From Amycolatopsis sp. CA-128772 (lineage in GTDB: Bacteria > Actinomycetota > Actinomycetes > Mycobacteriales > Pseudonocardiaceae): a DNA stretch of 64,000 nucleotides. This document shows, piece by piece, positions 15,907-23,694 of this stretch. The stretch lies in assembly GCF_002904295.1 (NCBI RefSeq), contig NZ_PPHG01000057.1, forward strand, positions 16,309 through 80,308, given 5' to 3'. Made by a program: the position numbers and the translations under genes. The notes under the pieces are model-generated. The model ran no database searches. It saw only the letters and a list, made by a program, of their open reading frames with translations, and had not been told where the DNA came from. The stretch's first letter is position 1, and every line of letters starts with the position of its first letter.

Positions 15907-17004
15907 CTACGGCGAGTCGGGTTCGTCCTCCTCCGCAGGCGCCCAGCCTCCGGCGGTGTCGAAATTGGCTACGACCGCAGCGTGTAGGGCTTCCAGCCAG
16001 GGGGTGCGCTGGCGCCAACGCAGGCGTTCGTCGCGCAGTGCCGCGTAGGTGTCGATGTAGTGGCGGCCGAAGGTCATCCAGCGGGTCGCGAACCTCGGGG
16101 CTTCGCGATGAACCGTGCCGGAGAGCCAGTCAACGAGGCGAGGGTTGGGCTGGTCGGTGACGGTGAGGTCGGTGAAGCCGAGTTCGTTGCGAACTTCCTC
16201 GAAGTGGTCGAGTCGGAGACGCTCGCTAGGCAAGACGTACTGGTCGTGGGTCTCGAAGATCAGGAAGCCGAGGTCTTTCGCGAGCTGACGAGCGCGGTAG
16301 TGCGCTTTGCGGCAGATGAGGATGGGCAGCACGGGAAATTCGGGATGTGCGTTGGCGAGGCCGGCGGCTTTGTGTAACAGCTGGTAACACTCCCAGTGGT
16401 TGGGATAGAGGGTGTGTCGGACGTTCTTGACCTCGATAGGAACCAGGTAGGGGAGCCCCGGCATTTGGGTGCGCTGGTCCATCGTCAGCAGCCAGGCGGC
16501 GTTGTCGAGCGGCCCACCGGGGACGGGCTGTTCGTAGATGGTTCCGACCTCGCCGCGCGTTGGCTGCAGGACTCGGTAGCCGTAGGCGGCCGAGGTGAGT
16601 AGAGACTGGTGGACGACGTGCTCGCCGCCGGCGCCGATGAGGTTGGGCATGTGCTTGCTGCCGCGAGACCAGCTCTTCCAGCGGGCGATCAGCAGGCGTT
16701 TGCGGGCGGCAGCGTCGGTGATGGTTCGGCTCATGCCACGTCGGATTGGGCTGAGGTGGAAGACTGCAACGTCGCCGCCGCCCCGAGTGGTTGCGACAAG
16801 TTCGTCGATCAGCTCCTCGGCGAGGAGTTCCTTGCGCGCCCGGGTCAGCATGTGCGGGTCGATCGGGTTGTGCCGGTCCTTCCACGGGCGATCGCAGATG
16901 CGGGCTTCGAGTTCGACCAGCGGCGCTGCGTGCTGGTCGGCAAGAAGGTCAAGGATCGCGGCGCGACCGAGCGCAACCCAGTCACCGCCGGTGCGGCTCA
17001 CCAT
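15907..17004 (-). CDS. Putative PD-(D/E)XK nuclease with N-terminal winged-helix region
   Basis: A 365-residue protein. Residues 10-85 look like a winged helix (AAILDLLADQHAAPLVELEA, DPHMLTRARKELLAEELI). The middle has the order of residues expected for a PD-(D/E)XK nuclease: E128 in a helix (GAGGEHVVHQSL), D167 (GGPLDNAAWLL), E191 and K193 (LVPIEVKNVRH), then a helix with Q208. A C-terminal region of about 100 residues follows. The match is by motif order only. A role in cutting foreign or element DNA is plausible, and the gene stands alone in accessory DNA. It could also be a structural relative without nuclease activity. The ATG at 17004 is clear. Confidence 0.65.
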   Translation of the reverse strand: MVSRTGGDWVALGRAAILDLLADQHAAPLVELEARICDRPWKDRHNPIDPHMLTRARKELLAEELIDELVATTRGGGDVAVFHLSPIRRGMSRTITDAAARKRLLIARWKSWSRGSKHMPNLIGAGGEHVVHQSLLTSAAYGYRVLQPTRGEVGTIYEQPVPGGPLDNAAWLLTMDQRTQMPGLPYLVPIEVKNVRHTLYPNHWECYQLLHKAAGLANAHPEFPVLPILICRKAHYRARQLAKDLGFLIFETHDQYVLPSERLRLDHFEEVRNELGFTDLTVTDQPNPRLVDWLSGTVHREAPRFATRWMTFGRHYIDTYAALRDERLRWRQRTPWLEALHAAVVANFDTAGGWAPAEEDEPDSP

Positions 17005-17129
17005 CGGCGGTTTGCGGTTTCACTACACGAGGCGCCCATATATAGGTATCGGGTCCCCTCCACCGTGCGATTTGCTCTCCTGGTCAGGAGTCGATGATAG
17101 GCAGCGCGAGTTGCTCTGTCCGGCACATT

Positions 17130-17790
17130 GCTCTGACCTGGCATTTCGAGCTTGGCTGGCTCGCCGCCGACCGTGGCCACGAGGCAGTGCAGCAGCTCGG
17201 TGAACCCGGTCGGATCGCCCTCGCTGAGTTCGCGCGCACGTAGGCTCTGTCCGGTCTCGGTGGGAATAAGCCGAGTCTTCGGGCTCGCCGAGCTTTGCCC
17301 TGACCTACGTGCCGGCCGATGCCTACGACGTGCGCGGCGCGCTCACCCTCACCGCCTGCTACACCGAATCCGTCCTGGGCGGCGACGTCACCGCGGCTCG
17401 ACGAGGCCGTCGGCCTGGCCAAGCACGTCGATTAGGGCAACCGGAACTCCTGCTGTTCAGCCGGTCAACGTCGTGCTCTAGCGCGTCTCGTCAACCCCGA
17501 ATGCGGCGACCACGCCGAAGCCGCCCGCCTGGCCGCAACCGTTGACCCAGCCGAGCTAACCATCGACTCGCGCCGCACCACGTTCCTGATCGAACATGTT
17601 CGCGCCCTCTATGACATCCGTCATCCCGATGACGAGGTGCTGGCGCTCCTGGTCCAGGCTGAGAAGCTGGGACACGTCCGTACCTGGACGAACTCCTTCG
17701 TATGCGAAGTGCTCGCCCGTGCTCGGCGCGAGAGAGTAGCCCGACAGGTCCGAGGGATGGCTGATCAAGACTGCCTAGTCTTGGCTCCAC
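17130..17790 (+). pseudogene. Decayed TPR-type regulator (3' part)
   Basis: Fragments of one protein read in succession in different frames: LAADRGHEAVQQLGEPGRIA ending in a TAG at 17241-17243, then TYVPADAYDVRGALTLTACY, then a short piece ending in KHVD and a stop, and finally ECGDHAEAARLAATVDPAEL through EVLARARRERVARQVRGMAD. This matches the C-terminal part of the XRE/TPR regulators common in Pseudonocardiaceae. At least one stop and two frameshifts disable it, and no helix-turn-helix end remains. Confidence 0.75.
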
Positions 17791-17815
17791 GGCCTGAGTG
17801 GCCGCAGGGAGGAAC

Positions 17816-18136
17816 TCAGGCGATCAACACCTGCTGGGTCTCCTTGCCCTCGCGGAAGAGGACATCCTTTCCGTCGACCTTCACGGCGCGGTAGAGGAGT
17901 TCGCCGTAGCTCACGAGACGTCGGAGCGCCTCCGTGACAGTGACGCCTTCGTTGTCAGCGACCATCCGCAGAGCTTCGGCGGTGGAGGGCCCGATGTTCA
18001 CAGTGAGTCGGGTGACGGACGCTGCGGCGAGCTGTCGCTTCGGGTCCACGCTTGATTCGCCCTGTTCGACACTTTCAGTGCGGACCTCGGTGTCACCGCT
18101 GGATTCGTAGTCCTTGCGTCCTCTTGCAGCGGACAT
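17816..18136 (-). CDS. Ribbon-helix-helix DNA-binding protein
   Basis: A 106-residue protein with a disordered charged N-terminus and a ribbon-helix-helix fold at about 52-90 (VTRLTVNIGPSTAEALRMVA, then DNEGVTVTEALRRLVSYGEL). Such proteins bind DNA as dimers and usually repress their own gene or serve as antitoxins; no toxin gene is adjacent. The ATG at 18136 has AGGAGG seven bases upstream, which decides it over the upstream in-frame start. Its promoter contains paired repeats (18163-18191). Confidence 0.75.
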   Translation of the reverse strand: MSAARGRKDYESSGDTEVRTESVEQGESSVDPKRQLAAASVTRLTVNIGPSTAEALRMVADNEGVTVTEALRRLVSYGELLYRAVKVDGKDVLFREGKETQQVLIA

Positions 18137-18162
18137 CGTCAATCCTCCTGAGCTCAAGGGGC

Positions 18163-18191
18163 GCCTTATCATCTCGTCTTATCATTGTCAA
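18163..18191 (-). promoter_or_regulatory. Promoter and repeat operator of the ribbon-helix-helix gene
   Basis: On the minus strand a perfect TTGACA (complement of 18186-18191) is followed 17 bp later by TAAGGC. Two ATGATAAG copies (complements of 18165-18172 and 18178-18185, 13 bp apart) fill the spacer and -10. This arrangement predicts autorepression. Confidence 0.6.
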
Positions 18192-18428
18192 ACCGCCCCT
18201 GGGACCGGCGCAAGTATGTCATGCGTGCGGTTCTGATGCGACATGTTGGCGTGCTCGATGTGATGAACTTGCATATCGAGATGTGGCTGTTACCATGTCC
18301 GACCCCCTATATCCAGTACGACCGTACGGTCTGACCTGCGGAGATGCCTCCCGTAGGAGTGTCGGGAAGCGGGAGTAGTCTGTGCGCCACCTTGCCGTGG
18401 GGTGTGAGCGTGGAGCAGGAGGTCCTGG

Positions 18429-18884
18429 GTGGCCAGCCGAGGTGAAGCATTCGCCGAGTCGCATGAGGAGCCGGAGTCCGAGACGCCTATTGACGTCATT
18501 CCGGGCTTTCACCGCGGTGACATCCAACTCACGCCCGCCCTGTCCGACGCGCCGCACCATCCGGACTGCACTCGGTGTCCCACTGTTGATGCGCGGTGCG
18601 ACGCCCTCGAAGCGGAGCTTGCGATCGAGCGCGAGCGCAACGACGTACTCCTGGGCGCCCTCTCCACCTTCTTGCGGCAGAAGGTCGGAGATCAGGCAAT
18701 CGACCTTGCGTCAGAGGTGCAAGCGGCGAGTTGGGACGGGAGCCAGCTCCGCTACCACCGCTCCTTCCGCCTGCCGGCCACGGCGGAGGCCAGCGTCAGG
18801 ATTATTTTGGCGGGGCCTTCGTCGCCCCATCTACGCTCGACATACGAGGAGCTCTACAAGCGACTCACGGCTAATGATGAGTGA
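18429..18884 (+). CDS. Hypothetical protein, first of a two-gene unit
   Basis: A 151-residue protein: acidic N-terminus with PDCTRCP, a coiled-coil-like helix (CDALEAELAIERERNDVLLG), then a compact domain (RYHRSFRLPATAEASVRIIL, SSPHLRSTYEELYKRL). No family recognised. It starts at a GTG after GCAGGAGG and its stop overlaps the start of the membrane protein gene, so the products are probably made together. Confidence 0.65.
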   Translation: MASRGEAFAESHEEPESETPIDVIPGFHRGDIQLTPALSDAPHHPDCTRCPTVDARCDALEAELAIERERNDVLLGALSTFLRQKVGDQAIDLASEVQAASWDGSQLRYHRSFRLPATAEASVRIILAGPSSPHLRSTYEELYKRLTANDE

Positions 18885-19257
18885 TCCCGACGGCGAGAAC
18901 TCGCTGGAGCGTGAAACTGAAGAGGCGAATCGCCGCGCAGTGGGGCTGCCGTCGAAGGAGATCATCGCCGACGACCCTGTCGGCGTCGGTAGGACGGTCA
19001 TCACGAACGATCCGGTCGAGTCGGGCAAGACGGTCGAAGTCGGGACGCCTCAGAAGACGCATCAGCTGCGACTCTGGACTCTCTGGATCTTAGTCGGCAT
19101 CGTAGGGGCCGGCCTGCTGCTCGTCGCCCTCGGTCTCGCCGCGCACTGGTTCGACAGTGACTTCGCGAAGACCATCCTTCAAACCGTCGTAAGTCCCATC
19201 CTCGGAGCCCTGTCCGCCGTCGTTGGATACCTCTTCGCAGACCGGAGAGCGAGCTAG
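18874..19257 (+). CDS. Two-span membrane protein
   Basis: A 127-residue protein with a charged N-terminal half, a membrane helix (LWILVGIVGAGLLLVALGLA), a short loop and a second hydrophobic segment (TVVSPILGALSAVVGYLFAD) ending in RRAS. ATG codons at 18874 and 18877 are both possible. It overlaps the preceding gene by 11 bp. A soluble coiled-coil protein encoded with a small two-helix membrane protein recalls sensor-effector pairs in defence modules, but that is inference only. Confidence 0.7.
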   Translation: MMSDPDGENSLERETEEANRRAVGLPSKEIIADDPVGVGRTVITNDPVESGKTVEVGTPQKTHQLRLWTLWILVGIVGAGLLLVALGLAAHWFDSDFAKTILQTVVSPILGALSAVVGYLFADRRAS

Positions 19258-19411
19258 CTCGACAGTGCTGCCTGGGTTCTTATCTCATGCCGACTGAGGG
19301 GCGATGTGAGGGTCAATCAGGGTGGCAACCGACGGACGTCCACGGACGCCTGAAGACTCCGAACATGCAGGTCAGAACCCCGCGACCCAGGTCAACAAGT
19401 GACGAATTCCG

Positions 19412-19454
19412 CTCGTAATGAATAGGTCGGGGTTCGATTCCCCCAGGCGGCTCC
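19412..19454 (+). other. attR: 3' half of tRNA-Thr(CGU)
   Basis: The sequence runs from the anticodon loop (CTCGTAA, anticodon CGT) through the variable region and T-loop (TTCGATT) to the acceptor 3' strand AGGCGGC, discriminator T and CC. It matches the second half of actinobacterial tRNA-Thr. No 5' half precedes it, so it is a fragment left by integration into a tRNA gene. One G of the T-stem is missing (GGGG against CCCCC), as expected for a copy free of selection. A tRNA-type hairpin follows at once. Confidence 0.75.
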
Positions 19455-19458
19455 GCAG

Positions 19459-19496
19459 GTCAGGCCCCATCCGAGACACCTCGGGTGGGGCCTGAC
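19459..19496 (+). terminator. tRNA-type terminator behind the attR fragment
   Basis: Arms of 17 bp (GTCAGGCCCCATCCGAG and its partner, one wobble pair) close a 4-base loop. It directly follows the tRNA fragment, so it probably is the original terminator of the tRNA-Thr gene. The remaining sequence from 19258 to 19629 shows no gene. Confidence 0.8.
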
Positions 19497-19629
19497 TCGT
19501 CTGGTGGGTGACTGGCTGAGTGACTCGGCTCCGTTGAACAGATCCCGGAGACCACCCGCTGGGGTAGACCGCGCGCCGTAACAGCTGCGCCGCGGTGAGC
19601 GACCAAGGTGCGCGGACGTCGAGCGAGGG

Positions 19630-22350
19630 GTGGTCTGCGTGCTCAATTGGTTCGATCCCATGACGGCGGCTCTCTCCGCCGTCGTACTGCCGATCGGCTA
19701 CTTCCTGATCCGCCGGCTTGTCAAGTTCCTCAAGGAGCACGCCTCAGAGCTCCTCGACGCGGTCTTCTTCGCGGTTGGGCGGGTCTTCCGGACCGCGTTG
19801 ATGCGCCGCGTCAGTCTTCGGCGGTATTGCCGCACCCTGCTCGGGAAGTCCGGCAGCCGGTACCTCGCCGTTCCCGGAAGGACGTCCGTTTTCCTGGAGA
19901 CGGACTCGGTCTTCGTGCCGCTGCGGTTCAGCAAAAAACTGGGCTCTCAGAACCTTCTGCGAGAGGTGTCGAGCAAGGGTCTCCGGGTGCGGATCATCGG
20001 CGATCCCGGCTCCGGTAAGAGTTCTCTCGTCAAGAAGATGTTTCGGCAGATGCTGAGCCAGGGCTTGCACGGTCACCCCCAGCACAAGCTGCCGATCATG
20101 CTGGAGCTGAAGACCTTCTCGCCGCCCGACTTGGCCGAAGACTTACTCGGCGAATGGGCCTATGGGGAGTTGCGTCGCAGTGTCGCCGCCGTTGAGGGCT
20201 TTGAGATGGAGAAGCTGTTCGACGTATACGCGTTCGGCCGTGGCGTGGTGGTCCTGCTGGACGGGCTGGATGAGGTCGCCAGCGACGTTTATCCCCGGGT
20301 CGCCACGGCGATCCTGGAGCTGAGCAAGCTGCTGGAGAACAAGAGCGACGGCAACTCGGTCGTGCTGACCATGCGCAGCCAGTTCCACCAGCAGATCGGC
20401 GAGCACTTCGACGACGGCTTCCCGATGGTGGTCCAGATCCAGCCGTTCACGCCGAGCGGTGTCTATCGGTTCCTCAGCAACTGGCCGTTCGACGACGACC
20501 ACGAAGCGCACGTCACCCGGCTCTACAGTGAGCTGGCCGACCGGCCGACGCTCCGGGAAATGTGCTCGAACCCGCTCGTGCTGGCCATGTACGTCGCCAG
20601 CGACGTCGAGGGCAGGCACGACGGCGGCGCCCCGGACACCCGTACTGCGTTCTACTCGAACGTCGTGGAGGAGCTGCTGGTCCGGCGACGCAGCCGGCAG
20701 CTCGGCGGCCAAGCTCGGTCGATGCTGCGCGAGCAGCGCGAAACCATTCTCGGGCGGCTGGCCCGCGACAACATCGCCGACCCGGCGCAGCCGGCCAATT
20801 CACTGAGCTGGTCGAAGGCGATCGAGGTGGTGCGGGATGTCCTCCAAGCGTCCGCAGAGGTCGCCGAGGTCGAATTCCTGCGGATTTTGAACGAAACCGG
20901 CGTCATCTCGGAAGAACGGCCACGCGAGTCGTTCCGGTTCATCCACCTGACTTTCTGCGAGTTCCTCGCCGCACGCGAATTCGCGCAGGGAATCACCGGC
21001 GGGTGGCAAGCTTTGCGTGACCTGCAGAAGGCTTTCGCCAAGTCGTCTCAGGCGCAGTTGCGGAGCCGACTTGTGGAGGTCATTCCCTTCTGTGTGGCGT
21101 CCATGCACCGGTCTGAGCGGACGGACGCCCTTGTCGGACTCGCCCCCTTCGTCGAAAGTGAGACACTCGGGCGCTGCTTCTTGGAGACGCAGACCTACGA
21201 CCTCGCCCTTTGGGCGGATTACCGCGCCAGCGAGGAGGAAGCGCTGGAGTCGACCCCCTCCGACCGATGGGACGAGGACTGGCTCCGACGGTTGCACCTG
21301 TTCAGCGTGGTGCTGTCCGACGAAGCGGAGTGGCGGGTCCTGTTCAACCGCGAGGACGATGGGCACAAGGACGAGTTCTTCGCCGCCCTCATCCAGTCGG
21401 ACAAGAGTCGCCTGAGCCGAGTCTTCGTGACGTTCGCCAGGACGGACGCTCCCGCCGCGTTTCGACTCGCCGACGCGGTTGGTATGGACCTGGTGGCGGA
21501 ACGGCCGGGGCTGATCATCGCGAGCTTCGACGATCCGGCGTTTCGCTCGCTGGCGATCCAGAAGTTCGAAGCACTTCGTCCGGTCACCCAGAACACGAAA
21601 AAGCTGGAGCAGTGGAGCATCGTCCTCGCCCACGCGGGGATGACCAGCGAATTCATCGCGGACGAACTGGCAGACCGAGATCCCACACCGCTGCAGACGC
21701 GCGTCAACGGTTCACTGGCCGACTCGAGCCGGTGGTACTTCGACGGCAAACCCCCGTCGGCCGAGACACGATCACTGTGGAATGCGCGGCGGATTCTGGG
21801 GCCTTCGATGTACAGCTACGCCTTGACGTTGGTGATCACCCGGAGGCTGCCGTCACCGTTCGGGACCAAACCGGACGCAACCGGGATCGACCTCCTGGCC
21901 ACGCTGGTCCCTCCTGGGCGTCTTCGACCGCGGTGGGTTTCGGTTTCGTTCGCCTTCCTCTCTTTGGCGGCGTACCCGGCAGTTTTCGCAGCGGTCGTCC
22001 TACCCCTCGGGAGGGTGCCCACCCTGCTGGGCGCGACGATTGGCACGGTATTCGCTCTTCTGTTCTACGTGATGCTGGCGCTGATCGGCGCCGCGCTGAT
22101 GTACCCGCGGGCCCGGCGGTTTTCCTATGCGATCTTGGCCAACGTCCAGCCGCCTTGGGGCAGCAGTCCCTGGCGTCGCGTCTTTCGATGGCTCTTCCTG
22201 CTTCGCCTCCCTCGGTTGGTGCTCCGCAGGGTGAAGGCAGCCGGTGTCCAGTTGCGGCGGGAAACCTTCGTGTCTTCGGTGGCGGCAACAGCCGCTGAAG
22301 ACGAGCGGCGCAACACCGTGCGCGCCCTGCTGGCCGACAACGAGGGGTGA
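19630..22350 (+). CDS. Membrane-anchored NACHT-family NTPase
   Basis: A 906-residue STAND-type ATPase. An N-terminal hydrophobic segment (TAALSAVVLPIGYFLI) may anchor it. The NACHT domain has Walker A GDPGSGKS (124-131) and Walker B VVVLLDGLDEVA (206-217), then FRFIHLTFCEFLAAREFAQG, the winged-helix signature of NACHT proteins, near 440. A long helical region follows, probably the sensor, and two further membrane segments near 771-792 and 798-825 with a basic tail. Bacterial NACHT proteins of this size are known phage-defence or signalling proteins; the membrane-embedded C-terminus could be the effector. It lies 175 bp past the tRNA junction, stands alone and has lower GC than the genes to its right. 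The GTG at 19630 is the chosen start; the Met at codon 11 is possible. Confidence 0.88.
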   Translation: MVCVLNWFDPMTAALSAVVLPIGYFLIRRLVKFLKEHASELLDAVFFAVGRVFRTALMRRVSLRRYCRTLLGKSGSRYLAVPGRTSVFLETDSVFVPLRFSKKLGSQNLLREVSSKGLRVRIIGDPGSGKSSLVKKMFRQMLSQGLHGHPQHKLPIMLELKTFSPPDLAEDLLGEWAYGELRRSVAAVEGFEMEKLFDVYAFGRGVVVLLDGLDEVASDVYPRVATAILELSKLLENKSDGNSVVLTMRSQFHQQIGEHFDDGFPMVVQIQPFTPSGVYRFLSNWPFDDDHEAHVTRLYSELADRPTLREMCSNPLVLAMYVASDVEGRHDGGAPDTRTAFYSNVVEELLVRRRSRQLGGQARSMLREQRETILGRLARDNIADPAQPANSLSWSKAIEVVRDVLQASAEVAEVEFLRILNETGVISEERPRESFRFIHLTFCEFLAAREFAQGITGGWQALRDLQKAFAKSSQAQLRSRLVEVIPFCVASMHRSERTDALVGLAPFVESETLGRCFLETQTYDLALWADYRASEEEALESTPSDRWDEDWLRRLHLFSVVLSDEAEWRVLFNREDDGHKDEFFAALIQSDKSRLSRVFVTFARTDAPAAFRLADAVGMDLVAERPGLIIASFDDPAFRSLAIQKFEALRPVTQNTKKLEQWSIVLAHAGMTSEFIADELADRDPTPLQTRVNGSLADSSRWYFDGKPPSAETRSLWNARRILGPSMYSYALTLVITRRLPSPFGTKPDATGIDLLATLVPPGRLRPRWVSVSFAFLSLAAYPAVFAAVVLPLGRVPTLLGATIGTVFALLFYVMLALIGAALMYPRARRFSYAILANVQPPWGSSPWRRVFRWLFLLRLPRLVLRRVKAAGVQLRRETFVSSVAATAAEDERRNTVRALLADNEG

Positions 22351-22394
22351 CCGACAGTGAGAACCACCCGGAAGGGGCATCTCGAACACGAGAG

Positions 22395-22423
22395 AAGGCC
22401 CCCGCTCGCCGAGCGGGGGCCTT
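22395..22423. terminator. Bidirectional terminator between NACHT and greA-like genes
   Basis: Perfect 13-bp arms (AAGGCCCCCGCTC and complement) with a 3-base loop lie between the convergent stops at 22350 and 22438. A/T runs on both sides allow termination in both directions. Confidence 0.85.
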
Positions 22424-22437
22424 CGGGATCGTCACCG

Positions 22438-22893
22438 CTACTTCGGCGGCGTCACCTTCACCACCGTGGCCTTCGCGTCGCCTCGTGGCGTCCGGTAGGT
22501 GATCTCGTCGCCTGACTTGGCTCCTACCAGGGCCAGGCCCAGGGGGCTGTCCGAGGTGATCGCGTCCGCGTCTTCTCCCGGGACCGTTACCACCTGGAAC
22601 GTCTCTTCGTCTCCGTCCGGGAAGCGGAGGGCGACCATCGTGCCGTCCGGGAGCTGGCTGTTGCCGTAGCCTCCGTGCTCCATCTTGGCCGCCAGGTCGG
22701 CGATCTGGCGGTCGAGGCGGGCTGCGGCCTCCGCCCGGTCGATCACGTCCGCCTGGTCCGCCGCGTCGCCCGTGCGCTCCTGCTCGCCCGGTTGCGGCGC
22801 GAGGGCCTCCCGCTGTGCGCGCAAGTTCGCGATTTCCTTCTCCAGCTGGCTGCGCGCAGCCGGGCTGAGCCCCTTGTCCCCTGAGATCACCAT
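22438..22893 (-). CDS. GreA/GreB-family transcription elongation factor
   Basis: A 151-residue protein that should enter the RNA polymerase secondary channel and rescue arrested complexes. The N-terminal half is the coiled coil (AARSQLEKEIANLRAQREAL, then RAEAAARLDRQIADLAAKME). Its tip RTGDAADQADV keeps the two acidic positions as D-x-x-D where classical GreA has D-x-x-E. The C-terminal half (GDEETFQVVTVPGEDADAIT, LGLALVGAKSGDEITYRTPR) is the FKBP-like domain. Start at ATG 22893; an ATG at 22902 is also possible, neither with a clear ribosome site. It is a paralogue-type factor rather than a clear orthologue of mycobacterial GreA. Confidence 0.85.
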   Translation of the reverse strand: MVISGDKGLSPAARSQLEKEIANLRAQREALAPQPGEQERTGDAADQADVIDRAEAAARLDRQIADLAAKMEHGGYGNSQLPDGTMVALRFPDGDEETFQVVTVPGEDADAITSDSPLGLALVGAKSGDEITYRTPRGDAKATVVKVTPPK

Positions 22894-23017
22894 GCCGGGC
22901 ATTGTCCGCTGCGCGGAGCGGGGTGGCCAATCCGGTTTTTCACCCGAACGCCACCGACAGGACGTCTGCCCTAGGATTTCCAGGCCGGCGTCCAGGAAGA
23001 AGGTAACGAGAATCACC

Positions 23018-23605
23018 GTGAGCGCAGTCCCCGGTCGCAGCGAACGGCTCTCGCCGAACCAGCTGGCCAAGCAGGAGCAGATCGTCGAAGCCGCCCGTGT
23101 CGTGCTCGCCCGTGACGGCCTCGCGGGGTGCACCGTCCGCGCCATCGCCGACGCCGGGCCGCTCACCAAGAGCGCCATCCACTACTACTTCGCCGACATC
23201 GACGTCCTCATCGACCGGGCGATGGCCGCGCACATCACCGCCTTCGCCGCCGGCCTGCGCGAGGTCGCCGCGAAGCACGACGAACCCCGGGAACGGCTCT
23301 TCGCCGTCCTCGAGGAGTACCTGCGCGTCTTCGCCGCCAACCCGAACGCCGCCTTCCTCTGGTTCGAGTACTGGATCGCCGCCGGGCGGGCGCAGCACCC
23401 GCAGGCCATCGACGTCATGCTCACCTCGCTCACCGAACTGCTCGCCGAGCTCCTCGCCCCGCTCGACGTCGACGACCCGCGGGCCCGCGCCCGGGCGCTG
23501 CTGTCCTACCTGCTGGGCACGGTCGTCCAGCAGCGGGTGCGCCCGCGGCCGTTCGCCACGCTGCGTGCCGACATCGAGGCGCTCTGTTTCGCGAACTACG
23601 GGTAG
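23018..23605 (+). CDS. TetR-family transcriptional regulator
   Basis: A 195-residue repressor-type protein. The helix-turn-helix is at about 14-62 (QIVEAARVVLARDGLAGCTV, RAIADAGPLTKSAIHYYFAD). The rest is the ligand-binding, dimerising helical bundle, including FLWFEYWIAAGRAQHP. Target and ligand unknown. It is divergent from the greA-like gene and precedes the carboxypeptidase gene by about 90 bp in the same direction, so it may regulate it. The GTG at 23018 is preferred; upstream in-frame sequence overlaps greA antisense. Confidence 0.9.
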   Translation: MSAVPGRSERLSPNQLAKQEQIVEAARVVLARDGLAGCTVRAIADAGPLTKSAIHYYFADIDVLIDRAMAAHITAFAAGLREVAAKHDEPRERLFAVLEEYLRVFAANPNAAFLWFEYWIAAGRAQHPQAIDVMLTSLTELLAELLAPLDVDDPRARARALLSYLLGTVVQQRVRPRPFATLRADIEALCFANYG

Positions 23606-23694
23606 AAACCACCCATTAGATCCGTACTGCTCCGGATTGCGCCCTCTGTCCGGCTCCGGCCAAGGTCGAGGCACCCCCGAGAGCAGGAGACGTG

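Larger units (their letters stand above)
1..19454. mobile_element. Integrated AICE-type conjugative element (left end outside window)
   Basis: The stretch has the modular layout of actinomycete integrative and conjugative elements: integrase, excisionase, replication-type ATPase, one FtsK/SpoIIIE translocase (TraB) instead of a type IV secretion system, a DUF2637-like membrane protein, a GntR regulator, a NUDIX protein and a run of regulators and hypotheticals. The right boundary is inferred from a 3' tRNA-Thr fragment ending at 19454. The left boundary and the intact tRNA are not visible, so the element extends past base 1, or the WD40 gene at the edge belongs to a neighbour. Base composition varies and is clearly more AT-rich around 14.7-15.9 kb and 17-18.3 kb, which suggests cargo of mixed origin. 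Confidence 0.8.

Noticed and set aside
19380-19454. Complete tRNA-Thr gene
   Set aside because: The bases before the anticodon loop do not form the D-arm or a 5' acceptor strand complementary to AGGCGGC, so only the 3' half is present.
1-19454. Conjugative element with a type IV secretion system
   Set aside because: No VirB4, VirD4 or relaxase is present. A single FtsK/SpoIIIE translocase indicates the double-stranded-DNA transfer route of actinomycetes.
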